A stretch of DNA of 64,000 nt from Cephalotus follicularis (lineage: Eukaryota > Streptophyta > Magnoliopsida > Oxalidales > Cephalotaceae), in the NCBI GenBank assembly GCA_001972305.1, contig BDDD01000711.1, positions 43,424 to 107,423 of the forward strand, given 5' to 3'. This document shows, in pieces, positions 31,400-43,473 of the stretch. The position numbers were made by a program, and so were the translations under genes. A model generated the notes under the pieces. It was not told the origin of the DNA and did not search any database. It worked only from the letters and a program-made list of their open reading frames with translations. How positions within the stretch are numbered: position 1 is the stretch's first letter; every line of letters begins with the position of its first letter.

Positions 31400-31618
31400 A
31401 TGCGTATAGTGATTTATCATGTGTTGCATCACGAATGCATTCATTACATGGCTTTTGCTGTATTTGACCCCAAGTGCATTTATATTTTCTCTACTTAGCC
31501 TGTGGTTTGGCTAACCCCTTACAATTTCAGATTGAAGTGAAGGATCGCACGAGCTGCTGAAGCTGTAACTTGGAGAGCTTCTATTTTGACTATGCTTGTT
31601 AAATGCATTGTGATGATC
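31400..31618 (+). mobile_element. Type B LTR, part 3
   Basis: Continuation of the LTR after the 3.5-kb solo LTR. It includes the hairpin TTAGCC/GGCTAA near 31497-31516 and 'acaatttcagattgaagtg', both shared with other B LTRs. It is cut at 31618 by the start of element D, before its expected terminus. Confidence 0.65.
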
Positions 31619-33946
31619 TGTAACGCCCGGTATTTTCATGATTGTAATATTTCGATTTAAGATGTAATCTTAAATTTGAAATAATGAAAATGTTTGAGAT
31701 TTCGAATCTCAAAGATGTTTCCAAACCCTAAATATTGATTAGGGAAAGAAATGTGTGAGTTAAACTTGAAAACGACGCAGTTTTGGAAGAAACGCGTCGA
31801 TGTCTTTGGAAAGACGTCGACGCCTATTGGATCCGGGGTACACGTGAATGCATGGGCATGCACGTCGATATGGAGAGAAGGCATCGACACCTTCTTACAA
31901 AAAGGGGGAAAAGACATCGACGTCTAAGGAAAGACGTCGACGCCTTTGTAAAGAACATCTGTCACGATTAACACTGACAAAATGACATGCAATGGGTAAT
32001 TTTGAGGCATTATCCAGACGCCTTGACATGCACAATGGGACGTGTTGATCATGCTGGGGTGTTGCCAGGCATGCTTCAAAATGTGTCCTTGACCTAGTGC
32101 ATGCAATAGGATATACTGTCCTCACCTGCAACCTGCAGAAGGGAAGGATAGGAGCCAAAACCAGAGAGTGAGAAGGGGAGCATGAGAGTGTGTGGTTATC
32201 TGTGAAGCAAAGAGAAAAGGGGAAGGTTCCGGCCATAATAAAACACCACCTCCTTCCTCTCTCTCTCGTTAAAACACTAAAGGAAAGAAAGGAAAGAAAA
32301 CCAGTGTGAGTGAGTGTGAGGGCCACCATTGTTGAGCTGTTGGAGCTAAAGACTTGGAGCTCGTGGGTAGCAGTTGCTAAGAGGATCTTGGAGCTGCTAT
32401 GGCCAGAACTTGGGAACTCAAAGAGGTGGACTTTCCAGTTCCTAACTTGGAACAACAAGGTAGCGGAAAGTGATAAATTTATACATGCATTTTGGGTTTT
32501 AAGTTAATGGATAACATGATGAACTGCATGTTAATGGTTGAATTTTGAATTTGGACTTGTTGTGGTGTTACTGTGATATACGGAGTTAACCGTGCATGTG
32601 CGATTACATGAATATGTGAATTGGTTGTATAGAGGATGGATCTGATAATGACTTGGTGTGTTAAAACTGTGGAGAAAACGTTCTGGGTTGGATAGACATC
32701 GACGTCTACATGAAGACGTCGATGCCTTCGTGTGAAAACGAGAAAGACATCGATGCTTGAGTAAAGACATCGATGCCTTTTCTGGGCTTTATATAACAGT
32801 AATGTTATGCCTTCGTGTGTAGATGCGAAAGACATCGATGTCTTTTGGGAGACATCGACGCCTTTTCTGGGCATTGCAGAACAGTAGTGTTTACTGTTGT
32901 TGGTGAACTGCCCTTGTGATTTCATGTTTATGCATGAATTGATGTTCTGGTTATATTCTCCATTAACCAGTAGCATGCCTTACGCGTTGAGAGAGTGAGA
33001 TTCATTTACATGAAGGATTAAAAGGTCGGATTGTACCCTCTAGAATCAAGATTCGTGAACTGATACTTCCTGGCAACTTGTGAACGGAGTAATATATTTT
33101 AAACAAATATATTTGATCAAGTAATTATATTTTATTGCTTGACTTGTACTGTGCAATGCTTGTGTCTGATGGCTACTCAGCCGCTGTGCTAGTAACTGCT
33201 GTTGGTTTAGCCGCCGTGCTAAGCAACTTACGGAGGACTTGCTCCAAACCCGTTCGCAAACAGGGATGGGGTAAGAGTGCTTGACGTTGGAGCCAGGAGG
33301 TGGCGGCGGTCAGGACGACTGGACTGTCTGGTTCCTTTTGGAACATATTTACTGCTTGTGTTGAGATAACTTATGAGTTATACTTGTACTGTGAGCATGC
33401 ATATATTTTTATATATGTATATACGGAGATATATTTCTGTGAAAACTACATGCCATACTGCATCATAATGCATTCATTCATGATACGCATTATCTTTGAC
33501 CTTAAACCGTGTTTATAAGTTATTCACTTAGCCGAGTAAGGACAAAGGCTAACCCCTACTGTAACAGATTGATGGAGTGGATATGATATGGAGCATGCAA
33601 GGAGGCTTATGGTGAAGACTGAGTTGCTCCTTTTATTTTTTGTACTGAATTAATGAATATTGATCATGTTATTTGGATTATTGTAACAAAGGATATTTTG
33701 TTATCTCGTACTGTATTTATCACGCTCCGTTTTGGGCGATCGACAATGACGTGGGTTTTATATTATAAACTTGTTGGGCATCACGTAGTATGGGATGCGT
33801 GATGTATGTTTAAATTTGGCTCATTTATGTTATTGCTTCCGCTACTGAAGGTTTTTGTTTATTCGTATTATCGCATGAGCTGAATTATATATGTTGATTG
33901 CCTTACCACTTTATATGTTTTCTTGTCGTGGAAACGGGGCGTGACA
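31619..33946 (+). mobile_element. D 5' LTR (2328 bp), type B
   Basis: Starts TGTAACGCCCGG and ends CGGGGCGTGACA. Contents: an AAGACGTCGACGCC array in two clusters, the leader module (32413-32466), and the TTAGCC/GGCTAA hairpin near 33531-33557 followed by 'ctactgtaacagattg'. The first 680 bp are nearly identical to 36832-37526. Short frames inside are not genes. Confidence 0.85.
31790..32865. repeat. Paired AAGACGTCGACG units in D LTR
   Basis: Core pairs: 31796/31816, 31864/31883, 31916/31936, 32698/32718, 32749/32769 and 32834/32854, spaced 19-20 bp within each pair. Units read AAGACRTCGAYGYC. The first cluster recurs in the 3' LTR at 37010-37155. Confidence 0.75.
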
Positions 33947-33949
33947 ACG

Positions 33950-33963
33950 TGGTATCAGAGCAT
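33950..33963 (+). other. Primer-binding site of D
   Basis: TGGTATCAGAGCAT, 3 bases after the LTR end; initiator tRNA-Met type. Confidence 0.8.
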
Positions 33964-34060
33964 ATTCCATATATTCTTAGCTAGGATACTTTCCTTGGCA
34001 ATTAATGAAAATGATTTCCTAAAGTCATGACTAATCGTCACTCTTCTTATAGGAAACAAT

Positions 34061-34705
34061 ATGGACAGAAGAGGAAAAGCTAGGGCTGTTGAGGGGAGTG
34101 CTCCTCAGGGCACAAATGATGGGAGAGATCCACTGGATCGAATGGCCGACTACTTTCAATAGCAGATGGCTGTGGATGCGGCCAACATAGAATACCTGCG
34201 GCAATGGTACATAGATCATGTAAATGACCATTTCCATCAACATGTGGTTGCTAATACAGCGCGCCTGGAAGAGATGCGGCAGCTGTGTATTGAAACCCAG
34301 CAAGTTAAGCGGACTAGACCAGCTCCGTCAGAATGGCAAGATGGTGACTCTTCAACCAAGTCATCAAGGAATAGTTCTCAGCAAATAGCCGCTCAAGGGA
34401 CTCCTAGTCCAGGGAGTAAGATGAGGTTGGGAAGTTGCGTTCATTGTGGCCGCAAGAGCCATCGACCAGAGTATTGTTGGTTTAAAAATAAGTTATGCGT
34501 GAAGTGTGGAGCCTCTGACTATTTACGGAAGGATTGTCCGAGGAGACAAGGAATAACACCTACTGGACCTATGGGTAATATCGGTGCGGCACCTGGACCT
34601 TCGCAGTGGGGAGGCAAGGGCAAGGGCATCATGGGAGGTAAGATTTTTACTCCTACTTGCATCATACTTGATCATAATGCCTTTAATTGGTTGACTATGT
34701 TATAG
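34061..34705 (+). pseudogene. D gag remnant with two zinc knuckles
   Basis: Starts MDRRGKARAVEGSAPQ at 34061. A stop at about residue 34 (DYFQ then TAG) is followed by an open frame from 34166. The capsid core (WW...F..YFP region) is missing. The C-terminal part has two knuckles: CVHCGRKSHRPEYC, intact CCHC spacing, and CVKCGASDYLRKDC, where the His is Tyr. A Gly-rich tail follows. It ends at 34705 in non-family residues. Confidence 0.75.
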
Positions 34706-34904
34706 GCATAGTTAAGTGACGTTTGTGGCCAACTAATGAGTAAGGGAATGATGATTCTCAGTACCATGTTAAGGGATGGTTATACATATGCGTAGACTAG
34801 TATGGGACCACATACATACTTAGTGGACTTCTAGGTCCCGGGCAACATAATCAAAGAACATGAATTGTAACGCTTGAATAGTGATTCATGGTAATGATTT
34901 GAGG
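34706..34904. other. Deletion scar between D gag and RT
   Basis: About 200 bp with no coding match, where protease and the RT fingers should be. Nothing else identified. Confidence 0.5.
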
Positions 34905-35743
34905 GTGTTTTCCAAGCTCGATTTGGAATCGAATATCATCAGTTGAGGGTGAGGGAAGGAGATATTGAGAAGACTGCTTTCCGGACAAGATACGGTCACT
35001 ATGAGTTCCTTGTGATGCCTTTTGGTGTTACCAATGCACCGGCTGCGTTCATGTCATTGATGAACGATGTGTTTCGACCGTACCTGGACCAGTTTGTCGT
35101 TGTGTTTATTGACGACGTACTTGTATACTCAAGGAGTGAGGAAGAGCATGCTTACCACCTGAGGTTGGCTCTACAGATTCTCCGAGAGCACCAACTGTAT
35201 GCCAAATTCAGTAAGTGTGAGTTTTGGCTTGACCGTGTGATCTTTCTTGGTCACATTGTATCTGGAGAAGGTTTAGCGGTGGATCCGTCAAAGACAGAGG
35301 TGGTACGAGATTGGCCACAGCCGAGGAATGTAACGGAGGTACGCAGTTTTCTTGGCTTGGCGGGGTATTACCGAAGGTTTATCCAGAATATCTCGAGAAT
35401 AGCTGAGCCCTTCAATAGACTGGCCCAGAAGGAGACCCTGTTTGTCTGGGATGATGATTGCGAAGCTAGTTTCCGTGAACTAAAGGATCGGTTGGTTTTC
35501 GCTCCTGTCTTGGAATTAACTGAGGGTAATGAGGGCTTTGCAGTCTATAGTGATGTATCGAGTAAGGGCTTGGGCTGCGTGCTGATGCAGCGAGGAAAGG
35601 TGATCGCTTATGCTTCTAGGAAGCTGAAGCTGTATGAAGGAAACTACCCGACTCATGACCTTGAACTTGTAGCTATTATCTTCGCCCTTCAGAAGTGGAG
35701 ACACTATCTTTATGGGGCGCAGTTTGATCTTTACCGATCATAA
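34905..35743 (+). pseudogene. D reverse transcriptase and RNase H
   Basis: Begins mid-RT (VFSKLDL, then a frameshift) and is open from 34943: [21 protein letters not shown], active-site box [10 protein letters not shown] (intact FIDD), [10 protein letters not shown], then RNase H ([22 protein letters not shown]). A 2-bp deletion near 35735 shifts the frame before [12 protein letters not shown] fingers, protease and upstream parts are missing. Confidence 0.88.
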
Positions 35744-36785
35744 GAGTTTGAGGTACCTGTTCTGTCAGGGCACACTGAACATGAGGCAGCGTAGGTGGGT
35801 TATTGTTGATAGACTCACCAAATCAGCACACTTCTTGCCTACACATGTCACTGATTCTGCAAGCAAGTTGGCTCGATTATATGTGAAGGAGATTATGGAA
35901 CTGTACGGTGTTCCGGTGAGCATCGTTTGCGATAGGGATTCGATCTTTACTTCCAACTTTTGGAAGAGATTCCAGACGGCCTTCGGAACAAGATTGAATC
36001 TCAGTACTGCTTTCCACCCTCAGACAGATGGACAATCAGAGCGTACCATCCAAACCTTGGAAGATATGCTTCGGGCTTCCGTGATCGATTTTGGCGGAAC
36101 CTGGGAAGACCATATCCCTCTGATAGAGTTTTCATACAATAACAGCTATCACTAGAGTATTGGTATGGCCCCATACGAGGCACTGTATGGGAGAAAGTGT
36201 AGGTCACCCGTCTGTTGGGACGAGGTTGGTTAACGACCATTGCTTGGGTCGGATTTGGTGGAGGAGACTTCAGAGAAAGTCAGCTTCATCAAAGAAAAGT
36301 TGCTAGCAGCACAGAATCGGCAGAAGAGCTATGTCGACAGTGTGAAGAGAAGGCCTTTAACCTTCAATGTTGGAGATTACGTGTTTTTGAAGGTATCTCC
36401 GTGGAAAGGGGTACAAAGATTCGGGAAGAAGGGCAAGTTAGCGCCACGCTATATTGGTCCTTCTGAGATTCTGGAAAGAGTTGGGGAGGTAGCTTATCAG
36501 CTAGCCTTGCCTCCTACATTGTCAAGTGTACATGATATCTTTCATGTATCGATGCTACGAGGTTATATCCGAGATCCATCACATGTCTTGGATTATGACT
36601 CGGTTACGGTAAGGGATGATCTTTCTTGCGAGGAGTCACCCATGAGAATCTTGGATTGGAAGACGCAAGTATTGAGGAACCAAACCATTCCGATGGTAAA
36701 GGTTCAGTGGCAATTTCATCGGCCGGATGAAGCGTCTTGGGAACGTGAGGATGATATCCAAGAACGTTACCCGCATTTGTTTTAA
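35712..36785 (+). pseudogene. D integrase C-terminal part with chromodomain-like end
   Basis: [10 protein letters not shown] and RQRRW (RNase H end) run straight into [14 protein letters not shown], so the integrase HHCC zinc domain and the first catalytic Asp are deleted. The second Asp (VCDRDSIF) and the Glu ([11 protein letters not shown]) remain. Stops near 36153 and 36231, then an open frame from 36240: GDYVFLKVSPWKGV, GPSEILERVG, HDIFHVSMLRGY, and a chromodomain-like tail ending ERYPHLF at 36785. Confidence 0.88.
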
Positions 36786-36818
36786 GTATTGTGTTAATTT
36801 CGAGGACGAAATTTCTTG

Positions 36819-36831
36819 AAGGAGGGGTGGA
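36819..36831 (+). other. D polypurine tract
   Basis: AAGGAGGGGTGGA directly before the 3' LTR. Confidence 0.75.
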
Positions 36832-37526
36832 TGTAACGCCCGGTATTTTCATGATTGTAATATTTCGATTTAAGATGTAATCTTAAATTTGAAATAATGA
36901 AAATGTTTGAGATTTTGAACCTCAAAGATGTCTCCAAATCCTAAATATTGATTAGGGAAAGAAATGTGTGAGTTAAACTTGAAAACGGCGCAGTTTTGGA
37001 AGAAACACGTCGATGACTTGGGAAAGACGTCGACGCCTATTGGATCCGGGGTACACGTGAATGCATGGGCATGCACGTCGATATGGAGAGAAGGCATCGA
37101 CACCTTCTTACAAAAAGGGGAAAAGACATCGACGTCTAAGGAAAGACGTCGACGCCTTTGTAAAGAACATCTGTCATGATTAACACTGACAGAATGACAT
37201 GCAATGGGCAATTTTGAGGCATTATCCAGACGCCTTGACATGCACAATGGGACGTGTTGATCATGCTGGGGTGTTGCCAGGCATGCTTCAAAACGTGTCC
37301 TTGACCTAGTGCATGCAATAGGATATACTGTCCTCACCTGCAACCTGCAGAAGGGAAGGATAGGAGCCAAAACCAGAGAGTGAGAAGGGGAGCACGAGAG
37401 TGTGTGGTTATCTGTGAAGCAAAGAGAAAAGGGGAAGGTTCCTGCCATAATAAAACACCACCTCCTTCCTCTCTCTCTCGTTAAAACACTAAAGGAAAGA
37501 AAGGAAAGAAAACCATTGAGTGTGAG
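36832..37526 (+). mobile_element. D 3' LTR, first 695 bp
   Basis: TGTAACGCCCGG start, nearly identical to 31619-32300, hence a relatively young insertion. It breaks at gtgag|TGTAATACC, where A2 begins. The rest of the LTR is not found downstream. Confidence 0.85.
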
Positions 37527-38685
37527 TGTAATACCCTGTATGTTCGTAAATGTGTTTTACTGACTTTTTATGTATTTGTTTTCGGACTTTTAATTCGGTT
37601 AATTTTAAAGTCCGGTTGCCCTGTGTTTTGGGCCTATGTGAATTGGACTGACTGATACCAGTCCGAAATTGGGTATGTTATGCTATGTTGGGTTTGGGTT
37701 TTATTTATTTTATAATCCAAAATTATTTTATTAAAAACAAATTATTTATCTTTTATTTTAAAATTCTTTTTATTATTAATTCCTTATTTTCCTTTTTCCT
37801 TATTTTTCTTATTTTCTTCCTTTTTCCTTTCTTTCCTATTTTCTTCTTCCTTCCTATTTCTTTCCCCTCCTTCACCCGAAGTCACTCTTCCTCATTACTT
37901 CCACACGGAAAAAATCCATTCTTTCGTTTCTAATTTCCCACAAATCCTCCTTTCTTCCATTTGTGGGCAGATTGTGTCTCCCTTTTTCCTTTTGTGAGTG
38001 ACATTGCCATTCTATAATTGCCTTCTTCTTTTTCTGCCTTGTGCCATAGCTGAATTCTGCCTGTAAGTGTGTGTTAATCTGCTGTGGATTCATTGCATCA
38101 GATTGTCAAGGTAATCTCGGATTCTGTTTGTCCTTTGGTTGGATTTCTAATTGATTTTAAAGCTTTATGCTTTTCTCTTGGTTTTTTTCTCCTTGGTCCC
38201 CTGTGTACAGCTGATTAAACAGTGAGATTGTGGTGTTATTGCTGTGTTTTCGTGTCCTTGATACGCACTGCAGGTTAGTTAAATTCGTTTCCTCCAGTGA
38301 TGGTTTTGTTCCAATGTCATAAATTCAGTTTTTATGCTCTTAATGTCACTTGGGTTCAATTCCTATGTTAATATGATCTGCCATTGTGTTGTTAAGTCTG
38401 TTAACATGTGTAATACAACTTAGACAGGTCATAATCTAGTTTTAAAGTCTGCAAATTGATAAGGGACAGAATCTGGACACACATGTATGCATGCCTTCTT
38501 GTTTCCTCTTGGAGGCTAAGCCACTGTCAAATTGTTTCCTATGTCAATTCTGTGTTTTTATGTCACCTAAAAGTCATACATGATCATATGTTTATGTTCG
38601 TGTGTCTCTGGTATTAATGTGGTAATCATTTGAACCATTTTCAGTATTGAATTGTCCAATTTCCCACTGTTCTGTCGTCCAGAAC

Positions 38686-38892
38686 AGTTGACTGTTCCTG
38701 TGGACAGTCGGCTGGAATGGATGAGTAGCCGACTGCCATATGAACACAGTCGACTGCCTTAGGTTGAGTAGTCGATTGGTTGTATGAACCAGTCGACTGC
38801 CTGCATTTTAGTTTGAGTAGTCGATTGGACCTTATGAATAGTCGACTGCCAAGCTTCCCCAGTCGGCTGGAGCTCTGTTATAGTCGACTGTT
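38686..38892. repeat. Phased CAGTCGACTG array, A2
   Basis: Cores at 38687, 38707, 38728, 38749, 38771, 38792, 38820, 38841, 38862 and 38883. Spacings are 20, 21, 21, 22, 21, 28, 21, 21 and 21, identical to A1, including the single 28-bp step. Confidence 0.9.
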
Positions 38893-39410
38893 TTGCCCAG
38901 AAATGTACTGTTTTCAACTGTTTTGCTCCGTTTGTTCCTCGAATCGATCCGGGTCTTTTCCAAACGCTGTTAAGAGTCTGTTTAATGCTTCTGATGTGTC
39001 TTAGACTCTTATACGTATGATTTTGTATGTCTTTTAGATTGATTGTGCCTCAAGTGGAATTGTTTTTTATCGCCTATTCGTAAGTACTTTGTGAGCGCAT
39101 AAGGTACGGATTTTCTGTTCCTTGGCTATCTGATGTTTTGAACTGAAAATAGTTTTGCAATGTTTCTTCGTTTATGAAATCGATAATGATTTATGGTTTT
39201 GACACATTTTGAATATAAAGTTGGTTTGACATTTTAAATGATTCCGACTTTATACATATGATATGAAATGATACGATATGTTATGAAATGTACGCTATGA
39301 TACCGTTGTGAGCGGTTTTTCGATATGTTTTGTGAAAACATATTTTATGTGATTTTAAATTGATTTCGATCAATCAATATTTTTGAAATGAATACTGAGT
39401 ATTGTACCCA

Positions 39411-39674
39411 CCTATGGGGTGTACCATAGGCACGTCGTGGGCCTGTCACGGGGACGTGACACTTCTGTAGCGGTGTGATTAGTCTACGACGTCTCTTAGT
39501 GTATGAATAAATCCCATGAGGTGGATTTATGGATCCGCTATGTATGATAGAGGCGAATGAATCGATTCTAGTTTATGATATGTGATCTAGTGAATGATCA
39601 AATATGTGATCAGATGGTTGATCTGATATATGATATGTGAGAATTGACTGTGTAGTGCCGTACACTTCAATTCT
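39411..39674 (+). other. Five-hairpin block, A2 copy
   Basis: As at 25497, but H2 reads CACGTC (39431-39436) paired with GACGTG (39453-39458) instead of CATGTC/GACATG: both partners changed and pairing is kept. Confidence 0.75.
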
Positions 39675-40346
39675 AGTGGGCATATGGAATTATCGCCTCC
39701 CTTGCCAAATTATGTTATGTGATATGTATGTGGCTCAGTATGATTTGTGATTTATGACTTATGATTCGCAAATGATTTTATGAAATGCATCGTAAATGTT
39801 TCGAAAGTTATCTGGATTTATGAAAGTACAAATATGATTTTACGATTATGTATCTGTTTTAACTGTTTAAGATTTCCGTTACAAAGTTTATTGAAATATT
39901 ACTGTTTTTAAATTTATCGTTTACTATTTTAATTCCCTTATCCGTACTGAGGTTTGCTCAGCCGCGTTTTTTTTTGTTTCCATGCGGCAGGTTTACAGGA
40001 GCAGCGGGGGAAAGTGTGATTGAGTGATGACCACCTATGTCCTTGGATCCCTAGGAGTGTGATCCCTTGTTTTATGTCTAGTGGTCATGAACACTTTTGA
40101 GATACATATGTTTATGTTTTAATTTCGAAACTGGGTTATGTTTTAAGTTTAAGTTTATTTTTCCGCAATTGTTAAAATTGTTAAGTTTTGAACAGTTTGT
40201 TTAAGTTTCAGATATGATATGACCACCAGGTTTTCAGCTGTTAAGTAATCATATGATTAGATATGTTATGTTTATGCTCAGATAAGTAATGTTATGCATG
40301 ATATGACCCTGTGACGACTCCCGCCGTCCGGGGGTGTTACAGATTT

Positions 40347-40360
40347 TGGTATCAGAGAAT
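40347..40360 (+). other. Primer-binding site of A2
   Basis: TGGTATCAGAGAAT, 5 bases after the LTR end. Confidence 0.8.
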
Positions 40361-40510
40361 AGGTTTTGTTTCCTTAGAAGACCTAACTAGGTTTGACCTG
40401 TGAGATTGGGTAGACACCAGGTTAGGTTGTTTCGGTTATGATTTTCTGATATGTTTTCTGTTTTGGTTTTGTTCCTTGTGATGTTTTATGTTTTGGATGC
40501 CTTTTCGTTT

Positions 40511-41056
40511 ATGGCACGTACAAGGAACGCTGCTCGGAGGACTGCACCCGTTGAGGCTCAGGAAGTTAGAAATGAGCCTACTATGGAGGAGCTTGTGCGT
40601 CAGGCAGTCGCTCAGGAGGTACGACACGCGTTGAATGAGCAGAATCAGAATCAGGGCCGTAGGGAGCCGGTTGTTGCTAACGATGCTCCAGCTGATGTTC
40701 AGTTGGGAAGAGATGCTGGGGACATGACTGATACGCCCACTTATATCTGGTTAGAGCGGTTCCAGAAGCAGAGACCGCAGTCTTTCAGCTCAGCCATGAC
40801 TCCTGTGGAGGTTAAGCACTGGATTGCTCATATGGATAAGATCTTTGATGTGCTTGGTTGCAGTGAAGAACAGAAGATTAAGTTAGATGTGTACAAGCTT
40901 GAGGGTGATGCTCAGAAATGGTGGAAAGTTGTGGTTTTGGCTGAGGGTGGTAATTATGTGGAGACTTTGACCTGGTCTGAGTTTTGCGAGGTCTTTTATC
41001 AGCAGTACTTTCCCACTGCAGCATGGAAAACAAAAATGCGACAAAACAAACCTTAG
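40511..41056 (+). pseudogene. A2 gag, open but truncated and fused to antisense LTR
   Basis: Starts MARTRNAARRTAPVEAQ at 40511, which I prefer over an upstream in-frame ATG because A1 and A3 share this start. Open through WLERFQKQRP, HWIAHMDKIFDVLGC, WWKVVVLAEGG and FCEVFYQQYFPTA. The last 11 or so codons (from about 41020) are antisense LTR sequence, not Gag. The rest of Gag and all of Pol are missing. The best preserved type A gag in the window. Confidence 0.85.
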
Positions 41057-41803
41057 TACGGATATAGAATAGCAAAACATTTTACGAACAAATTATGAGA
41101 GCAAAACAATTTATAAAACTAAAAAGCGGCAGTACAAAAAAGCTTTCAATGTCAAACATATACATATAGATTCAGTAACTTTCATAAAGTAGATATACGT
41201 TTTCGTTCATATCAAATTCCAAAATTTTTCCAAACCAGTGTTTCATACTGAGAGATGCATATAACTAATGTCGCATATGTGCCAAACCACTAGGCGATAA
41301 TGTATCGATACATACATATGCAAGGCATCTTTTAGAATCCACATGCCTAATGGAATGACGTGTACGGCACTACACAATCAATTCCCTAACATACATAACA
41401 TATATCCTGGGGTCGACCCATACGCCTCTATCATACATATATCACACTCAAGTGACAATCATAACCGAATCGAAATCCTCCACAGGATATCAAAGAGAGA
41501 CGTCGTAGACTGATCACACCGCTACGGATGGTGTCATGTCACTGTGCTAGAAAATATGCCTATGGTACCCCTATAGGTGGCTATATTCTCAGTATTCAAC
41601 GATTTCAAAATAATGATTTTATCAAAAATCATTTCAAAGATATAGGGTTTCCACATACTAACCAAAGTTTCTTAAAAATCGTATATCAAACGATAATAAC
41701 TTATCAAATAACAATTACATACTTGCTTAGTCAAACATACATATATATTCAAAATTATGCTCACTTAATCTTGCAAAACAGTTCGAAAAGAGATGACAGT
41801 AAA
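41017..41803 (-). mobile_element. Inverted mosaic LTR, tail part
   Basis: Reverse complement of a type A LTR tail: the 'gcatggaaaacaaaaa' block, the decayed hairpin block around 41360-41590 (minus-strand ccataggcat, gacatgacac, gtagcggtgtgat). It is truncated at 41017 by the joint with A2 gag and interrupted at 41803 by A3. It continues at 57179. Confidence 0.7.
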
Positions 41804-43473
41804 TGTAATACCATGTTTGTTCGTATGCAAGTTTTACGAACTTTTTAATCTGTTTGTTTTCGGGCTTTTTAATTTGTGTTGTTATGAAGTCCGTTTGCCC
41901 TGTGTTGAGCCTATGTATTTTTGGGCTGACTGATACCAGCCTGAATTTTGGGTAAGTGGGCATGAATATGCTTTTTTTGGATGGGCTTATGTTTATGTCA
42001 TTTCTAATAAATTTACAATTTTAAAATGTAGTAAAACAATTTTATTTCTTTTAAAATTCTACTTCCTTTTATTTTATTTTAAAATTTCTCTTTATTTCTA
42101 TTTCTTTCCTATTTTCCTATCTCTCTCCTATCTCTTCTCCCTCTCCCGTAGGACTCTCTCTCCCAATCTCTGTCTATCTCGAAAATCTCTCCCTCTCTTA
42201 ACTCCTTACGCGTTTTCTTTTCTCTTTTCCTTATCCAAATTGGTTTCCCGATTTACTCCCTTTTCTATTTAAGTTTGTAATGTCATCGTTTTCTACCATG
42301 TCACACCCCGTTTTATTGACAACATAAAGGTCATGGCAATTTAACATAATTATTCAGCTTATGCAAATACGGTAAATTTAAAACTTTAAATACCATTAAC
42401 ATCTTGCGGAAGCATTTAAACATAAGCCGAAAGTGAACCGAATCATGCATCCCATACCACATGATTCCATCATATAACATTTTAAGTCATTGTCAACTAC
42501 CCACTAACGGAACGTGATCAAAGTCGATTAACATTATTAAAACATTGGTACAGTAATCCAAGGTACATCAGGTCTCAAGTACATTGTTTCACATTTATTT
42601 AAGTAAATAAAACTCCGTCTCCCCTCTGGTTCGGCCACGTGCGGTCGATGTCCATATCACTGCATCAATCTGTAATAGTTGGGGGGGTTAGCCTTTGTCC
42701 TCACTCGGCTAAATCATAATTGAAATTTAGGGTCAATGATAATGAATGTCATGAAGTGAATGCATTCGTGATGCAATATACAATCTATCACTGTACATAT
42801 ATACATATATATATATCTATGCCAGTATGTGCAACCATGCCAAGTGGATACAACCATCAAATCATCCATCATGTCTCAAAGGACAATCAAATCAAATCAC
42901 ATCAATTCAAATAAAATCAACTGTACGAAGAGCGCCGCCATCTCCTGGCCCCGACGTCGTACTCTTACTTCGGCCCCTGACTCCCGAGTCACGAAGCAAA
43001 GCAACGAATCAGACTCATGATGCTCGCACTCTGTGTTCAGCAATCATGGTACCCCGTGTTACTTGCACTCAGTGTTTAGTAACATTGTATTTGGGCGTCC
43101 CTAGCCATCTCCTGGCCCCTAGGTGAACATCCCCGCCAGCAGCCATCGGCGACACTCCGTCACCCCAGCCAGTACGGCATCAATCACAATCAATAAATCA
43201 ATTCAAATCAAATCATTTCCAAGTAGTTTATAAAATACTGGAAATAATACATTTATTTTAAAATGTATTGCATCTTTGAAACCATGTTTCAATCCATCGA
43301 AAATATACATTTATCAAAGTATACATTTTCATATCAAATAATGATTTGTATAAAATCATGTACACATTTCTAAAATGAATAAAACACTATAGAATCATTC
43401 GCATTTCAATCATCAACTCATTTCATATCAAAACGCAATGCAAACATATGCTTAGAATGCAAGTCAGTCCCTC

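Larger units (their letters stand above)
31619..37526 (+). mobile_element. Gypsy chromovirus D, internally deleted and 3' truncated
   Basis: 5' LTR 31619-33946, primer site 33950, gag remnant, RT/RNase H, partial integrase with chromodomain-like end, polypurine tract, and the first 695 bp of the 3' LTR, where A2 inserted. It differs from A1-A3 in LTR, gag and array type but is the same broad chromovirus group. The internal part is only about 2.9 kb because of two large deletions. Confidence 0.85.
37527..41016 (+). mobile_element. Gypsy element A2: 5' LTR plus truncated gag
   Basis: LTR 37527-40341 (2815 bp, TGTAATACCCTG to GGGGTGTTACA), primer site 40347 and gag from 40511. The element stops in gag at about 41016 and is joined to an inverted LTR. 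Same family as A1; the array and hairpin block are conserved. Confidence 0.85.

Noticed and set aside
31895..32458. 187-residue minus-strand frame, repeated at 36870-37448
   Set aside because: Present in both LTRs of D only because the LTRs are near-identical; antisense to the LTR leader, no known domain, and the two copies already differ in length.
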